Source: Streptomyces xylophagus
Lineage (GTDB): Bacteria; Actinomycetota; Actinomycetes; Streptomycetales; Streptomycetaceae
NCBI RefSeq assembly: GCF_000716435.1
Contig: NZ_JNWO01000002.1
Location: forward strand, 558,001-622,000
Direction of reading: 5' to 3'
Length of the DNA: 64,000 nt
Shown here in pieces: positions 8,176 through 16,881 of the stretch (the first letter of the stretch is position 1; the number at the start of each line of letters is the position of its first letter). Made by a program: the position numbers and the translations under genes. A model generated the notes under the pieces. That model worked only from the letters and a program-made list of their open reading frames with translations, was not told the DNA's origin and searched no databases.

Positions 8176-11100
8176 TCAGGTGGTGAAGCGGTGCGTGCCG
8201 GAGCCGACCCGGAAGACAGCGCAGCCGTCCTCCTGGCGCAGGAACGTCCCGTGCGTGCGGGTCACCGTGTCGGGATCGGACGCGGGGATCCACACCTCGG
8301 CGGTCGTGTTGGGCGGCACCGTGCAGCTCAGCGAGAACCGGCCCGACCGCTCCCGCCAACGGGTCGCGACGGGGCCGTAGACCGAGGTGAACGTGGCGCG
8401 CGCGGTGGTGACGGCTCCGCCGGGACGGGGGCGGATGACGATCTCGCGGTAGCCGGGCCGGCCCGCCGAGATGCCGGCGATGTTCGTGTACATCCATTCC
8501 CCCACCGAGCCGTAGGCGTAGTGGTTGAAGGAGTTCATCCCCGCGTCCTGGAAGCTGCCGTCGGGACGGATGGAGTCCCAGCGTTCCCACATCGTGGTGG
8601 AGCCCCGGTCGATCTGGTAGCCCCAGCTGGGGAAGGAGCGCTGCTGGAGCAGGCGGTAGGCGACATCGGTGTGGCCCGTGGCGGTCAGGACGGGCAGCAG
8701 TCGGGGAGTGCCGAGGAAACCTGTCGACAGGTGCCAGTCCTTGGCCTCGATGAGTGCGACGAGCCGGTCGGCCGCGGGCTTCCGTGACGCGTCCGCCAGC
8801 AGGTCCATGGACAGCGCCAGGACGTAGGCCGTCTGCGTGTCGCCTCTGATACGGCCGTCGGAGGCGACGTAGGCGTCCTGGAAGGCCGTCCGTATCCGTC
8901 CGAAGAGATCGCGGTACGGGCCGGCGTCCGTGCCGAGTGCGTCGGCCATGCGGGCCGCGAGGTCGGCGGCGTGCGCGAAGTACGCGGTGGCGATGACGTC
9001 CTTGGGGGTCTCGTCGTCGACGTTCAGCCAGTCGCCGTACCCCTGCGCCGGGCGCAGCAGCTGGTTGCTGTTCCTCTCCAGGTACGTCAGCCAGGTCTGG
9101 ACCGACGGCCAGGCGTCCGCGAGGACTTGGCGGTCGCCGTACGCCTGGTAGAGGGCCCACGGCACCGTGACACCCGCGTCGCCCCAGCCGGCCGTGCCGT
9201 TGCCGACCGTGCCGACCATCGGCGCCACATCGGTGAACGCGCCCTCCGCGGTCCGCGAGTCCCGCAGGTCGACGAGCCACTTGGACAGGAAGCGGGCCGA
9301 CTCCATCGTGTACGCGGCCGTGGGCGCGAAGACGTTGATGTCTCCCGTCCACCCCAGGCGCTCGTCACGCGCGGGCGTGTCCGTCGGCACGGAGAGGAAG
9401 TTGCCGCGCTGACCCCAAGTGATGTTGTGGTGCAGCTGGTTGAGCATCGGCACGTCGGTCTCGAAGTCGAGGGTGAAGGGGGCGGACGTGTGCATGACGC
9501 GGCCGGTGACGGCCTTGGCGGTGGGAGTGCCCGGGAAGCCGGTCACCTCGACATAGCGGAACCCGTGGAAGGTGAAACGGGGTTCGTAGATCTCCTCCTT
9601 CCCGCCGCCCTTGAGGGTGTACGTGTCGGTCGCCGCCGCGGTCCGCAGGTTCGCGGTGTAGACGGTGCCGTCGGGGTTGAGCACCTCGGCGTGTCTGAGC
9701 CGGACGGTCGTGCCCGCGTCGCCCGACACGCGAAGCCGCACCGAACCGACCATGTTCTGGCCGAGGTCGAACACGTAGGTGCCGGGCCGGGGTTGGGTGA
9801 TTCTCTCCGCTGTCAGCTCCCGCTCCACCCGCACCGGACCGTCCACCTGCGCGACGATCAGGCCGGGACCGACGTCACCGGCGGCGCGGACGCCGAGCCA
9901 GCCCGCGTCGTCGAAGCCGGGCGAGGCCCAGCCGGGGGTTTCCTTGCGCGCGTCGTACGTCTCGCCGTTCAGCAGATCGGCGGCGACGATCGGTCCGGCG
10001 GCGGCCCGCCAGTCGGTGTCCGACGCGATGCGCTCGCTCGTCCCGTCGGCGTACTCCACCTCCAACTGCGCGAGCAGCGCGGGGTGTTGGCCGTACTGAC
10101 CCGGCCCGAACATGCCCACGTTGCCGGCGTACCAGCCGGGTGCCAGGTATGCCCCGATGGCGTTGGCGCCGGGCCGCAGGAGCGCGGTGACGTCGTACGT
10201 CTGGTACTGGACGCGCGTGCGGTAGTCCGTCCAGCCGGGGGAGAGTCGGTCGAGGCCGACCCGGCTTCCGTTGAGGTGTGCCTCGTAGAGTCCCAGTGCC
10301 GTGGTGGAGAGACGTGCGCGGGACAGCTTCTTGCGCGACAGCCGGAATGCGCGCCGGAGTTGGGTGACGGCGTACGACACCGGGACGACCCGCCCCCACG
10401 GTCCGCCGCCCCAGGCCGCCGCCACCCGGACCGCCGGCCAGCCTCCGTCGTCGAACCCCAACTCCCGCCAGCCGTCGGCCGGTTCCTGATCCGTGGTCTT
10501 CCAGGAACCGTCGGTGAACACCTTCTGCTCGCCGGAGGCGGTACGGACCACGAGGGCGGCAATGAGTCCCGCCGGGCCCACGGTCGCGTTGGTGGCGGCG
10601 ACGGCGATAACGTTGTCACCACTCCGCACCCGGTCCAGTACGTCGATCACCGCCGGGCGTTTCCAGTCCTCGTTGTCCGTGTCGAGGTCGGTGTGGCCCA
10701 CCTCGACCCCGTTCACGGAGACGGCGTACACGTTGTCGGCGGTGATGGCGAGCGTGGCGGAGGTGATCCCGTCGGGCAGTTGGGCAGTGGCGCGGAACCA
10801 ACGGGTGGCCGCCGGAACGCTGTTCGTCGGATCGCCCTCGGGGAACCAGATCCAGGAACCGCCCTCGAAGGACGGCGCGTCCGCGAGGCCCACCGGTGCG
10901 GCGATCCAGTCGGCGCTCCACTGCGCGGCGCCCATCAGCCCGGTCTCCCACCACGAGGGCGCGCTCCAGCCGGAGACCCGGCCGTCGGAGTCCCACACAC
11001 GTACGGACCAGTGGTAACGCGTCCGGGGCTCGAGTTCAGGACCTCCGTAGGACACGAGGACGGACTCGCCGGACGTGACCTTCCCGCTGTCCCAGATGTC

Positions 11101-11376
11101 CGGGTGGGACAGGCCCGACGCGGTCGTGGCGACGCGGATCTGATAGGCGCTCTGACGCGTGTCCACCCCGTCGGAGACCAACGGCCAGCTCAGGCGGGGG
11201 CGTTGCGCGTCGATCCCCAGCGGGTGCTGGACGTATTCCACGGTCGGCTCCGTCACGCGCAGGCCGGCGCTCTGCGCCTGTCTGGATGCCGGTGCGGCCA
11301 TCGCCGGTACGCCGTCGACGGCCGCTGCCGCGACCGTGGTGACTGCGCCCGCGAGAATGTTCCTCCTGCTGATCAC
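8176..11376 (-). CDS. Secreted alpha-L-rhamnosidase, GH78
   Basis: A 1066-residue exported glycosidase releasing terminal alpha-L-rhamnose from plant glycosides or polysaccharides. Residues 1-30 form a Tat signal (SRRNILAG, hydrophobic stretch, AMAAPA cleavage region). Then come a fibronectin-like domain (PRLSWPL, YQIRVATT), beta-sandwich modules (including a lectin-like block with YEAHLNGSRVG and GWTDYRTRVQYQTYDV), and the (alpha/alpha)6 catalytic barrel. The barrel has the GH78 signature DTPARDERLGWTGD, which carries the acidic residues expected for catalysis, and FNHYAYGSVGEWMYTNIAGI. The GTG start has GAGGAG five bases upstream. A LacI-type palindrome lies 27-40 bases upstream of the start codon. 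Confidence 0.93.
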   Translation of the reverse strand: MISRRNILAGAVTTVAAAAVDGVPAMAAPASRQAQSAGLRVTEPTVEYVQHPLGIDAQRPRLSWPLVSDGVDTRQSAYQIRVATTASGLSHPDIWDSGKVTSGESVLVSYGGPELEPRTRYHWSVRVWDSDGRVSGWSAPSWWETGLMGAAQWSADWIAAPVGLADAPSFEGGSWIWFPEGDPTNSVPAATRWFRATAQLPDGITSATLAITADNVYAVSVNGVEVGHTDLDTDNEDWKRPAVIDVLDRVRSGDNVIAVAATNATVGPAGLIAALVVRTASGEQKVFTDGSWKTTDQEPADGWRELGFDDGGWPAVRVAAAWGGGPWGRVVPVSYAVTQLRRAFRLSRKKLSRARLSTTALGLYEAHLNGSRVGLDRLSPGWTDYRTRVQYQTYDVTALLRPGANAIGAYLAPGWYAGNVGMFGPGQYGQHPALLAQLEVEYADGTSERIASDTDWRAAAGPIVAADLLNGETYDARKETPGWASPGFDDAGWLGVRAAGDVGPGLIVAQVDGPVRVERELTAERITQPRPGTYVFDLGQNMVGSVRLRVSGDAGTTVRLRHAEVLNPDGTVYTANLRTAAATDTYTLKGGGKEEIYEPRFTFHGFRYVEVTGFPGTPTAKAVTGRVMHTSAPFTLDFETDVPMLNQLHHNITWGQRGNFLSVPTDTPARDERLGWTGDINVFAPTAAYTMESARFLSKWLVDLRDSRTAEGAFTDVAPMVGTVGNGTAGWGDAGVTVPWALYQAYGDRQVLADAWPSVQTWLTYLERNSNQLLRPAQGYGDWLNVDDETPKDVIATAYFAHAADLAARMADALGTDAGPYRDLFGRIRTAFQDAYVASDGRIRGDTQTAYVLALSMDLLADASRKPAADRLVALIEAKDWHLSTGFLGTPRLLPVLTATGHTDVAYRLLQQRSFPSWGYQIDRGSTTMWERWDSIRPDGSFQDAGMNSFNHYAYGSVGEWMYTNIAGISAGRPGYREIVIRPRPGGAVTTARATFTSVYGPVATRWRERSGRFSLSCTVPPNTTAEVWIPASDPDTVTRTHGTFLRQEDGCAVFRVGSGTHRFTT

Positions 11377-11402
11377 TACGACTCCTCACTCGCCCGAAAG
11401 GG

Positions 11403-11416
11403 GTGAATCGATTCAC
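11403..11416. promoter_or_regulatory. LacI-type operator palindrome
   Basis: GTGAATCGATTCAC is a perfect 14-base palindrome with the central CG typical of LacI/GalR-family operators. It lies just upstream of the rhamnosidase start at 11376. Such operators in Streptomyces commonly keep glycosidase genes off until the sugar is present (family knowledge). No LacI gene is in the window, so the repressor must be encoded elsewhere. Confidence 0.7.
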
Positions 11417-11541
11417 ATTGGAGAGGCGTGGGTAACGTAGAGCCGCGTGGGGTGGGGGTCAATCGGTGTGCATTGGTTTTGTGACAGGGATATTTCGCGG
11501 TCGGTCCCGGCGAGTCCGGTGGGGGCAATGGGTGCGAGTGG

Positions 11542-11557
11542 ATTGAACGGTTTCAAT
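11542..11557. promoter_or_regulatory. Imperfect inverted repeat, possible second operator
   Basis: ATTGAA (11542-11547), centre CGGT, TTCAAT (11552-11557). The arms are exact complements, but the centre is not a clean CG. It overlaps the last codons of the penicillin-binding protein gene and sits about 130 bases upstream of the palindrome at 11403. It could be an auxiliary LacI site for DNA looping or simply chance. Confidence 0.3.
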
Positions 11558-13505
11558 TACTGGCCGGATCACGCTCCGCGGGTTCCGTGCGGTTCAGGTC
11601 GAACTCGCCGGTGTGGCCCATGAAACGGGCCCAGATCCGCGGCGGAAAGATGTTGCCGCGGAGGGAGTCGGCGCCGCCCACGTCCTTGAGGGAGAGGAGT
11701 TGGGCCTGGCCGGGCTTGTTGCGGAAGAGGGTGATCGCGGTGGACAGGTCCTTGGTGTAGCCCACGAACCAGGCCGACTTGGTGAGGTCGTCGGCGCCTG
11801 TGGCGACGGACGCGGCGCCAGGGGCGACGGACTGGGTGCCGTTCTCGAAGGCCACGCCCTGCAGCACCTTGTCGACGATCGCGGCCACCCCCGGACTGAA
11901 CGCGGCGCGCGAGTCCGGGTGTTCGAGACCGCCGACCGGCTCGCCGTGCCTGAGGATTCGGGTCACCGAGTACGGATCGTTCTGCCGGCCGCTGTTGGCG
12001 AAGGTCGCGTAGGCGTCGGCCGTGCGGATGGCGCTGGGTGTCGAGGTGCCGATCGGGAAGGTCTGCTCCAGCGGGGCCATGCTGCTCTTCAGCAGCCCGG
12101 CGTCGACGGCCGCGTTTCGGATCGCCACCCAGCCTATGGACTTGCCCAGTTGGACGAAGGGTGCGTGGGCCGAGGTCACCAGAGCGCTCTGCATGTCCGA
12201 GATCTCGGGCGGAGGCGTGTACGCCGACCGGCGGACGGGATGGGCGCGCCGCTGGTCGTCGATGAGGGCGGCGAGCGCGAAGGTTTTGAACACCGACCCG
12301 GCCGGGACGCCCGAGGTGTCCGCGTTGTCGGTGAAGTGCCGGGTGGCGTCCGAGCCGCCGTAGAGCGCGAGTACGGCGCCGTCCCGGGGCCGGATCGTGG
12401 CGGCGCCGATCTGGACATCGCGGTCGGTGGGGCGGTTCTTCGGGTCGAGGCCCTTGCCGGTGACGTCCTTGACGGCCTGCTCCAGCCGCCGCACCTTGTC
12501 CTTCTCGAAGGTGGTGTGGATCCGGTAGCCGCCGCGCGCGAGGTCCTTGGCGGCCAGTCCGGTGCGCTTGGTGATGTAGGCGTTGGTGACATTGACGAGA
12601 TAGCCGATCTGGCCGGCCATGCTCGTCGACACTGATTCCTTCTTGGGCTCCGGGAACGTTCGGTACTTGTTCCGCTCCGCCGGGGTCATCAGCCCGTTCG
12701 CGACTTCGCGGTCCAGGGTCCAGCTCCAACGTGCCACCGCACGGGCGTGGTTGGCGGCGCTGAGTGATGGGTCGTACTGTTCCGCGCCCTTGAGCGTCGA
12801 GGCCAGCAGTGCGGCCCGGCTCGGGTCGAGGTCCTTGGCCGGAATGCCGTAGTACGCGTAGGCCGCGGCCTGGATCCCGTATGCCTGGCGGCCGAACCAG
12901 CTGCTGTTCAGATAGCCCTGGAGGATCAGGTCCTTGCTCTTGGTCCGGCTCACCTTCAAGGAGATGAAGAACTCCTTGACCTTGCGGGTGTAGGTCTGGT
13001 CCTGCGACAGATAGGTGTTCTTCACATACTGCTGGGTGATGGTCGAACCGCCTTGCACATCTTCGCCCTTGGCCATGTTGACGACCGCGCGCAACTCGCC
13101 CGTGAACGAGACGCCGGGATCGCTGTAGAAGCTCGCGTTCTCCGCCGCTACCACCGCGTTCCGCATCGAGGCGGGTATCTGGGACAGCGGCACGATCTGC
13201 CGGTTCACCGCCCCCACGGCCGTCATCTGGCTGCCGTCGGCCCAGTAGTAGACGTTGGCCTCCTGCCGCGCCGCCGCGTTCTCGTCCGGTATGGACACCT
13301 GCGAGTACACGTAGGCGAAGAGGCCGGACAGGCTGCCGACGAACAGCAGAAAACCGCCGAGCAGCAGCCGCCACGACGGCAGCCAGCGGCGGAGGCCTCT
13401 TCGGCCGCGGCGCGGGTAGTCGATCAAGCGCCTGCGGTGGGAGCTCGCGGCACGGTGGGTCCGCGCCGGGGGAGAGGACGGTTCCTGCGACGAAGGGCTG
13501 CGCAT
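11553..13505 (-). CDS. Penicillin-binding protein: GT51 glycosyltransferase with degenerate transpeptidase
   Basis: Class A PBP architecture: basic cytoplasmic tail, one membrane segment (LLLGGFLLFVGSLSGLFAYVY), a GT51 lipid II polymerase domain, then a transpeptidase domain. The GT51 motifs keep both expected glutamates (AAENASFYSDPG; GGSTITQQ; RKVKEFF), with EN replacing the usual ED. In the transpeptidase, SxxK is present (AGSVFK). The SxN position reads SAH (ALVTSAHAPFVQL) and the KTG position reads ATG (SVATGADDLTKSAWF, aligned by distance to SAWF). It probably polymerises glycan while its crosslinking activity is weak or lost. The start at 13505 has AGGAG ten bases upstream; the frame is open to a GTG at 13610. 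Divergent from the envelope two-component system. Confidence 0.86.
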   Translation of the reverse strand: MRSPSSQEPSSPPARTHRAASSHRRRLIDYPRRGRRGLRRWLPSWRLLLGGFLLFVGSLSGLFAYVYSQVSIPDENAAARQEANVYYWADGSQMTAVGAVNRQIVPLSQIPASMRNAVVAAENASFYSDPGVSFTGELRAVVNMAKGEDVQGGSTITQQYVKNTYLSQDQTYTRKVKEFFISLKVSRTKSKDLILQGYLNSSWFGRQAYGIQAAAYAYYGIPAKDLDPSRAALLASTLKGAEQYDPSLSAANHARAVARWSWTLDREVANGLMTPAERNKYRTFPEPKKESVSTSMAGQIGYLVNVTNAYITKRTGLAAKDLARGGYRIHTTFEKDKVRRLEQAVKDVTGKGLDPKNRPTDRDVQIGAATIRPRDGAVLALYGGSDATRHFTDNADTSGVPAGSVFKTFALAALIDDQRRAHPVRRSAYTPPPEISDMQSALVTSAHAPFVQLGKSIGWVAIRNAAVDAGLLKSSMAPLEQTFPIGTSTPSAIRTADAYATFANSGRQNDPYSVTRILRHGEPVGGLEHPDSRAAFSPGVAAIVDKVLQGVAFENGTQSVAPGAASVATGADDLTKSAWFVGYTKDLSTAITLFRNKPGQAQLLSLKDVGGADSLRGNIFPPRIWARFMGHTGEFDLNRTEPAERDPASN

Positions 13506-13680
13506 CGAGAGGGACTCCTGGGTCACTGCCAACTGGCGACTGCCGAAAGGGCGTTGTGAGGTGACCGAGGCTGGAGGAGCCATGTGATCGGACCTGGATC
13601 GGAAAGTCACGAGACCGTAACGGCCCCTCGGTAGGCGGCGCGTGCCCCGCGGCCGGTCACGACAGTGGTAAATCGGCCAT

Positions 13681-13692
13681 GATCATGTGATC
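13681..13692. promoter_or_regulatory. Short inverted repeat between divergent PBP and regulator genes
   Basis: GATCA-TG-TGATC lies 38 bases upstream of the response regulator ATG, in the shared promoter region. It could be a regulator half-site pair; the evidence is only symmetry and position. Confidence 0.25.
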
Positions 13693-13730
13693 GACCATCA
13701 AGAGCGTTCCGTGTACGGATACTTGTGCGC

Positions 13731-14492
13731 ATGCCATGCGTCCTGTTGATCGAAGACGACCGCGCGGTGCGTGAAGGTGTCCAACTCGCGCTGCGCCGTC
13801 AGGGGCATGACGTCGTCGCCGTCGGGACCGGCGAGGACGGGCTCGGCAGGTTGCTCTCCCACGGGGCGGACGTCGTGGTCCTCGACCTGATGCTGCCCGG
13901 CATGTCGGGGCTGGAGGTCTGCCGCCGGATCCGCGCCGGCGACAACCAGGTCCCGATCATCATGGCTACCGCCCGGGGCGACGATGTGGACATCGTGGTC
14001 GGGCTCGAAGCGGGAGCCGACGACTATGTCGTCAAGCCCGTTCAGGCCCGGGTCCTCGAAGCCCGTATCCGTGCGCTCCTGCGGCGCGTCGGCGCATCGC
14101 CCGACGGGGGTCTGCCGAAGATCGAGATCCACGGCGAACTGGCCATCGACCGGGCCGCGTTGACCGTCAGCAGCAAGGGTGTGCCGGTCGCGCTCGCCCC
14201 GTCCGAACTGCGGCTCCTGCTGACCCTGTCCGGCTCGCCGGGCCAGGTCTTCAGCCGGCAGCAACTGCTCGAAGCGGTCTGGGAGCACAACTTCCACGCG
14301 GACGCACGGCTGGTGGACGCCTGTGTCAAACGGCTGCGCACCAAGATGGGCGAATCCCCTGGGCAGCCGCGCTACATCCACACCGTGCGCGGGTTCGGCT
14401 ACCGGTTCAAGGAGACCGCGCAGGAGCCCGCCGGGCCGGGTCGGCCGGATGTGAGCCTGCCCGGCCGGTACGACCTGCCCGGGCCGCGGTGA
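13731..14492 (+). CDS. OmpR/PhoB-family response regulator (CseB-like)
   Basis: A 253-residue regulator. The receiver domain carries LLIEDD at the start, the phosphoacceptor aspartate in VVVLDLMLPG (about residue 52), the conserved threonine in MATARG and the lysine in YVVKPV. The C-terminal winged helix ends in the standard RYIHTVRGFGYRF. Overall it reads like the Streptomyces cell-envelope regulator CseB (recalled resemblance). The ATG at 13731 has no clear ribosome binding site; a GTG lies two codons earlier. The gene ends in a GTGA overlap with the kinase gene, so the two are translationally coupled. Its targets plausibly include the divergent PBP and downstream dacB. Confidence 0.9.
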   Translation: MPCVLLIEDDRAVREGVQLALRRQGHDVVAVGTGEDGLGRLLSHGADVVVLDLMLPGMSGLEVCRRIRAGDNQVPIIMATARGDDVDIVVGLEAGADDYVVKPVQARVLEARIRALLRRVGASPDGGLPKIEIHGELAIDRAALTVSSKGVPVALAPSELRLLLTLSGSPGQVFSRQQLLEAVWEHNFHADARLVDACVKRLRTKMGESPGQPRYIHTVRGFGYRFKETAQEPAGPGRPDVSLPGRYDLPGPR

Positions 14493-16201
14493 GGAACCTG
14501 CTGAAGTCCCCCACGAAGCGGCCGGAGGCGCCGGACGCGGCCGGGCACGCGACTCCTGAGGCGGCGCGGCCCCCGGCGCGACACGGGTCGCGGTCGCGGT
14601 CGCCGAAGGGTGAACCCGCGCAGGGCCGGACGGGCAACGCGGCGAGCGATTCCGGGAAGGCCCCGATGAGGGGCGCCCGTGCGATGGCCCGGGTGCGGGG
14701 ACTGTCACGGCTGCGCGGTGTGCGCGTCCGGCTGGTGCTGGCTTTCGCCCTGGTGACGGCCGTCGCCACCCTCTCCACCGGCGCCCTGACCTTCCGGGAG
14801 GCGCGTACCGGGGTGCTTCAGCAGAGCCAGGACGCGGTGATCCGGCAGTTCCGCGATCACGTGAACAACGTCGTGGCCGACTACCGGCTTCCCCTGAGTC
14901 CCGCCCAACTGCAGTCGTTCGCCGATGACGTGGCCAAGTCCGAACCCGCCCAGAGCTGGCGGGTCCTGGCGGCCTATCGCGGTCTGAGCGCCACGTCCAC
15001 GCCCAAGGATCCGTTCGCCGAGTTGACCCAAGACATGCGGACGGCCGTGGCCACCCACTCCTCCGCGCTCTTCCAGCGGGTGACGGTCCACGGTCGCCCC
15101 GCACTCGTCGTCGGCCTGCCGGTCCCCTTCGAGGACTCACGGCGGACCGCGACTGAAAGGTCCGGTCTGTCCGTCTTTTTGACGGTCCCTCAGATTGCCG
15201 AACAGCGCTCCATCGACGCCCTGGTCGGCGCCGTCGAGCGGGCCACCGTACCCGCACTGGTCCTGGCCGTTCTGCTCGCCCTCCTCGCCGCCCGCGGTGT
15301 GCTGCGTCCGGTGCGTGCGCTGCGCGACGCCACCCGCAGCATCGCCGAGGGACACCTGGACACCCGGCTCACCGTCGAGGGCTCCGACGAACTCGCCGAT
15401 CTCTCCCACACGTTCAACGAGACCGCCGCCGCACTGGAGGAGTCGGTCGCCGAACTGCGCCGGATGGAGACCCGTGCCCGCCGCTTCGCCGCCGACGTCT
15501 CCCACGAACTGCGCACTCCGCTGGCCGCCATGTCGGCGGTCACCGACGTCCTCGACGAGGACGCGGCCCACCTCGATCCGGACACGGCCACCGCCGTACG
15601 GCTGATCAGCGAGGAAACCGTCAAACTGGCCCGCCTGGTGGACGACCTGATGGAGATGTCCCGCTTCGACGCGGGCGCGGCCACGCTGCACCTGGACGAC
15701 ATCGACCTCGCCGAATCCGTCCGCAGCACCCTCGCCACCCGCGCCTGGCTGGGGACCGTGCACACCCAACTGCCCCCGCCCGGTGCACTGCGCGGCCGTC
15801 TCGACCCCCGCCGGCTCGACGTCATCGTCGCCAACCTCGTCGCCAACGCGCTGCGCCACGGCGCGCCACCCGTACATCTGCGGTTGTTCGGCTACGACCG
15901 CCCGGGCGCCGGGCCGTGGGCGGTCATCGAGGTACTGGACAGCGGTCCCGGAATCCCCGACGACGTCCTGCCCCTGATCTTCGACCGCTTCTACAAGACC
16001 GACACCGCCCGCACCAGAACCGAGGGCAGCGGCCTCGGACTCGCCATCACCACCGAGAACGTCCGCCTCCACCACGGCACCGTCCACGCCGCGAACCACC
16101 CGGGGGGCGGCGCCCTCTTCACCGTGGAACTGCCCCTGTCGCAGAACGAGTTGGCCCCGGACCCCTCCGAAACCCCGGCGGAAGGCGGCCAGTTGCCGTG
16201 A
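14489..16201 (+). CDS. Sensor histidine kinase (CseC-like)
   Basis: 570 residues. It has a long basic N-terminal tail (about 70 residues, Pro/Arg rich), a first membrane helix (RLVLAFALVTAVATLSTGAL), an extracytoplasmic sensor of about 130 residues, and a second helix (VPALVLAVLLALLAA). HAMP follows, then HisKA with the phosphorylated histidine in FAADVSHELRTPLAAM. The HATPase domain has its N-box (NLVANALRHG) and G-boxes (DSGPGIPDD, GSGLGLAI). The GTG start overlaps the regulator stop (GTGA). The next gene starts at the last base of this stop (TGATG). Partner of the response regulator at 13731; likely senses envelope or antibiotic stress (inference). Confidence 0.92.
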   Translation: MRNLLKSPTKRPEAPDAAGHATPEAARPPARHGSRSRSPKGEPAQGRTGNAASDSGKAPMRGARAMARVRGLSRLRGVRVRLVLAFALVTAVATLSTGALTFREARTGVLQQSQDAVIRQFRDHVNNVVADYRLPLSPAQLQSFADDVAKSEPAQSWRVLAAYRGLSATSTPKDPFAELTQDMRTAVATHSSALFQRVTVHGRPALVVGLPVPFEDSRRTATERSGLSVFLTVPQIAEQRSIDALVGAVERATVPALVLAVLLALLAARGVLRPVRALRDATRSIAEGHLDTRLTVEGSDELADLSHTFNETAAALEESVAELRRMETRARRFAADVSHELRTPLAAMSAVTDVLDEDAAHLDPDTATAVRLISEETVKLARLVDDLMEMSRFDAGAATLHLDDIDLAESVRSTLATRAWLGTVHTQLPPPGALRGRLDPRRLDVIVANLVANALRHGAPPVHLRLFGYDRPGAGPWAVIEVLDSGPGIPDDVLPLIFDRFYKTDTARTRTEGSGLGLAITTENVRLHHGTVHAANHPGGGALFTVELPLSQNELAPDPSETPAEGGQLP

Positions 16202-16758
16202 TGTCCACGACCGCCCGCTGCCGGCTCGCCGCGCTGCTGCTTCCGGCCGGACTGCTGCTGACCGCCTGCGGGGTCCCCGCCAGCGGCGTGGTGCCCGCCG
16301 GAGACTCCGCGACCGGGATCGGGCAGAACACGATGCTCTACTTCGTCCGTCGCGACGCCCTGATCGCCCTGCCCGACAACAGCGGTCCGAGCACCGATCT
16401 CAAAGCCGCACTCGCCTACCGGACCCAGGACGCCGACCCGGTGCGGTTCGACGTCGAGCTGGCCGTGTGGCTGCTGGCCGACGGTCCGGGCGACGCGTAT
16501 CGGGCCAAGGGTGTGTCCAGCGACTTTCCGGCGAACCAGCAGGCGAGACCGCACATCGGCACAACGGGCAGCGCGGTGACGGTCGAACTGCCGCCGTGGC
16601 CCCGGCCGTTGAGCGATCTCGCGACCCGCCAGCTGCTCTGCACAGCGGCCGACGCCTTCCTCACCGCCAGCCCGGACACCGAACCGGCGGAGTTGACGGT
16701 CAAGGTGCCCGGGCATGCCGTGTGGCACGCCGACGCCTTCGACAAGACCTGCTCCTGA
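16201..16758 (+). CDS. Lipoprotein, GerMN/LpqB-like
   Basis: 185 residues with a lipoprotein signal: basic start, hydrophobic core, lipobox LLTAC with Cys at about position 23. The mature part has 'TMLYFVRRDALIALPD' and 'AVWLLADGPGDAYRAKGVSSDFP', which matches the pattern of GerMN domains found in LpqB-type lipoproteins beside actinobacterial two-component systems. It probably sits on the outer membrane face and modulates the kinase (inference from MtrB-LpqB and CseA precedents). The ATG shares one base with the kinase stop. Confidence 0.78.
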   Translation: MSTTARCRLAALLLPAGLLLTACGVPASGVVPAGDSATGIGQNTMLYFVRRDALIALPDNSGPSTDLKAALAYRTQDADPVRFDVELAVWLLADGPGDAYRAKGVSSDFPANQQARPHIGTTGSAVTVELPPWPRPLSDLATRQLLCTAADAFLTASPDTEPAELTVKVPGHAVWHADAFDKTCS

Positions 16759-16881
16759 CGGTGCCTCATGGGCGCGGGGCGCGGTTACAGAACCGAGACG
16801 AAACGAACCAGGGGCGGTCTTGAGTCGCTGGTCACATGGTCGCCGTACGAGACGGATCAGCAAGGCGAAGGAGAGAACGCC

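Noticed and set aside
8971..11406. 811-codon plus-strand open frame opposite the rhamnosidase
   Set aside because: It mirrors the GH78 gene, has no domain pattern and no ribosome binding site.
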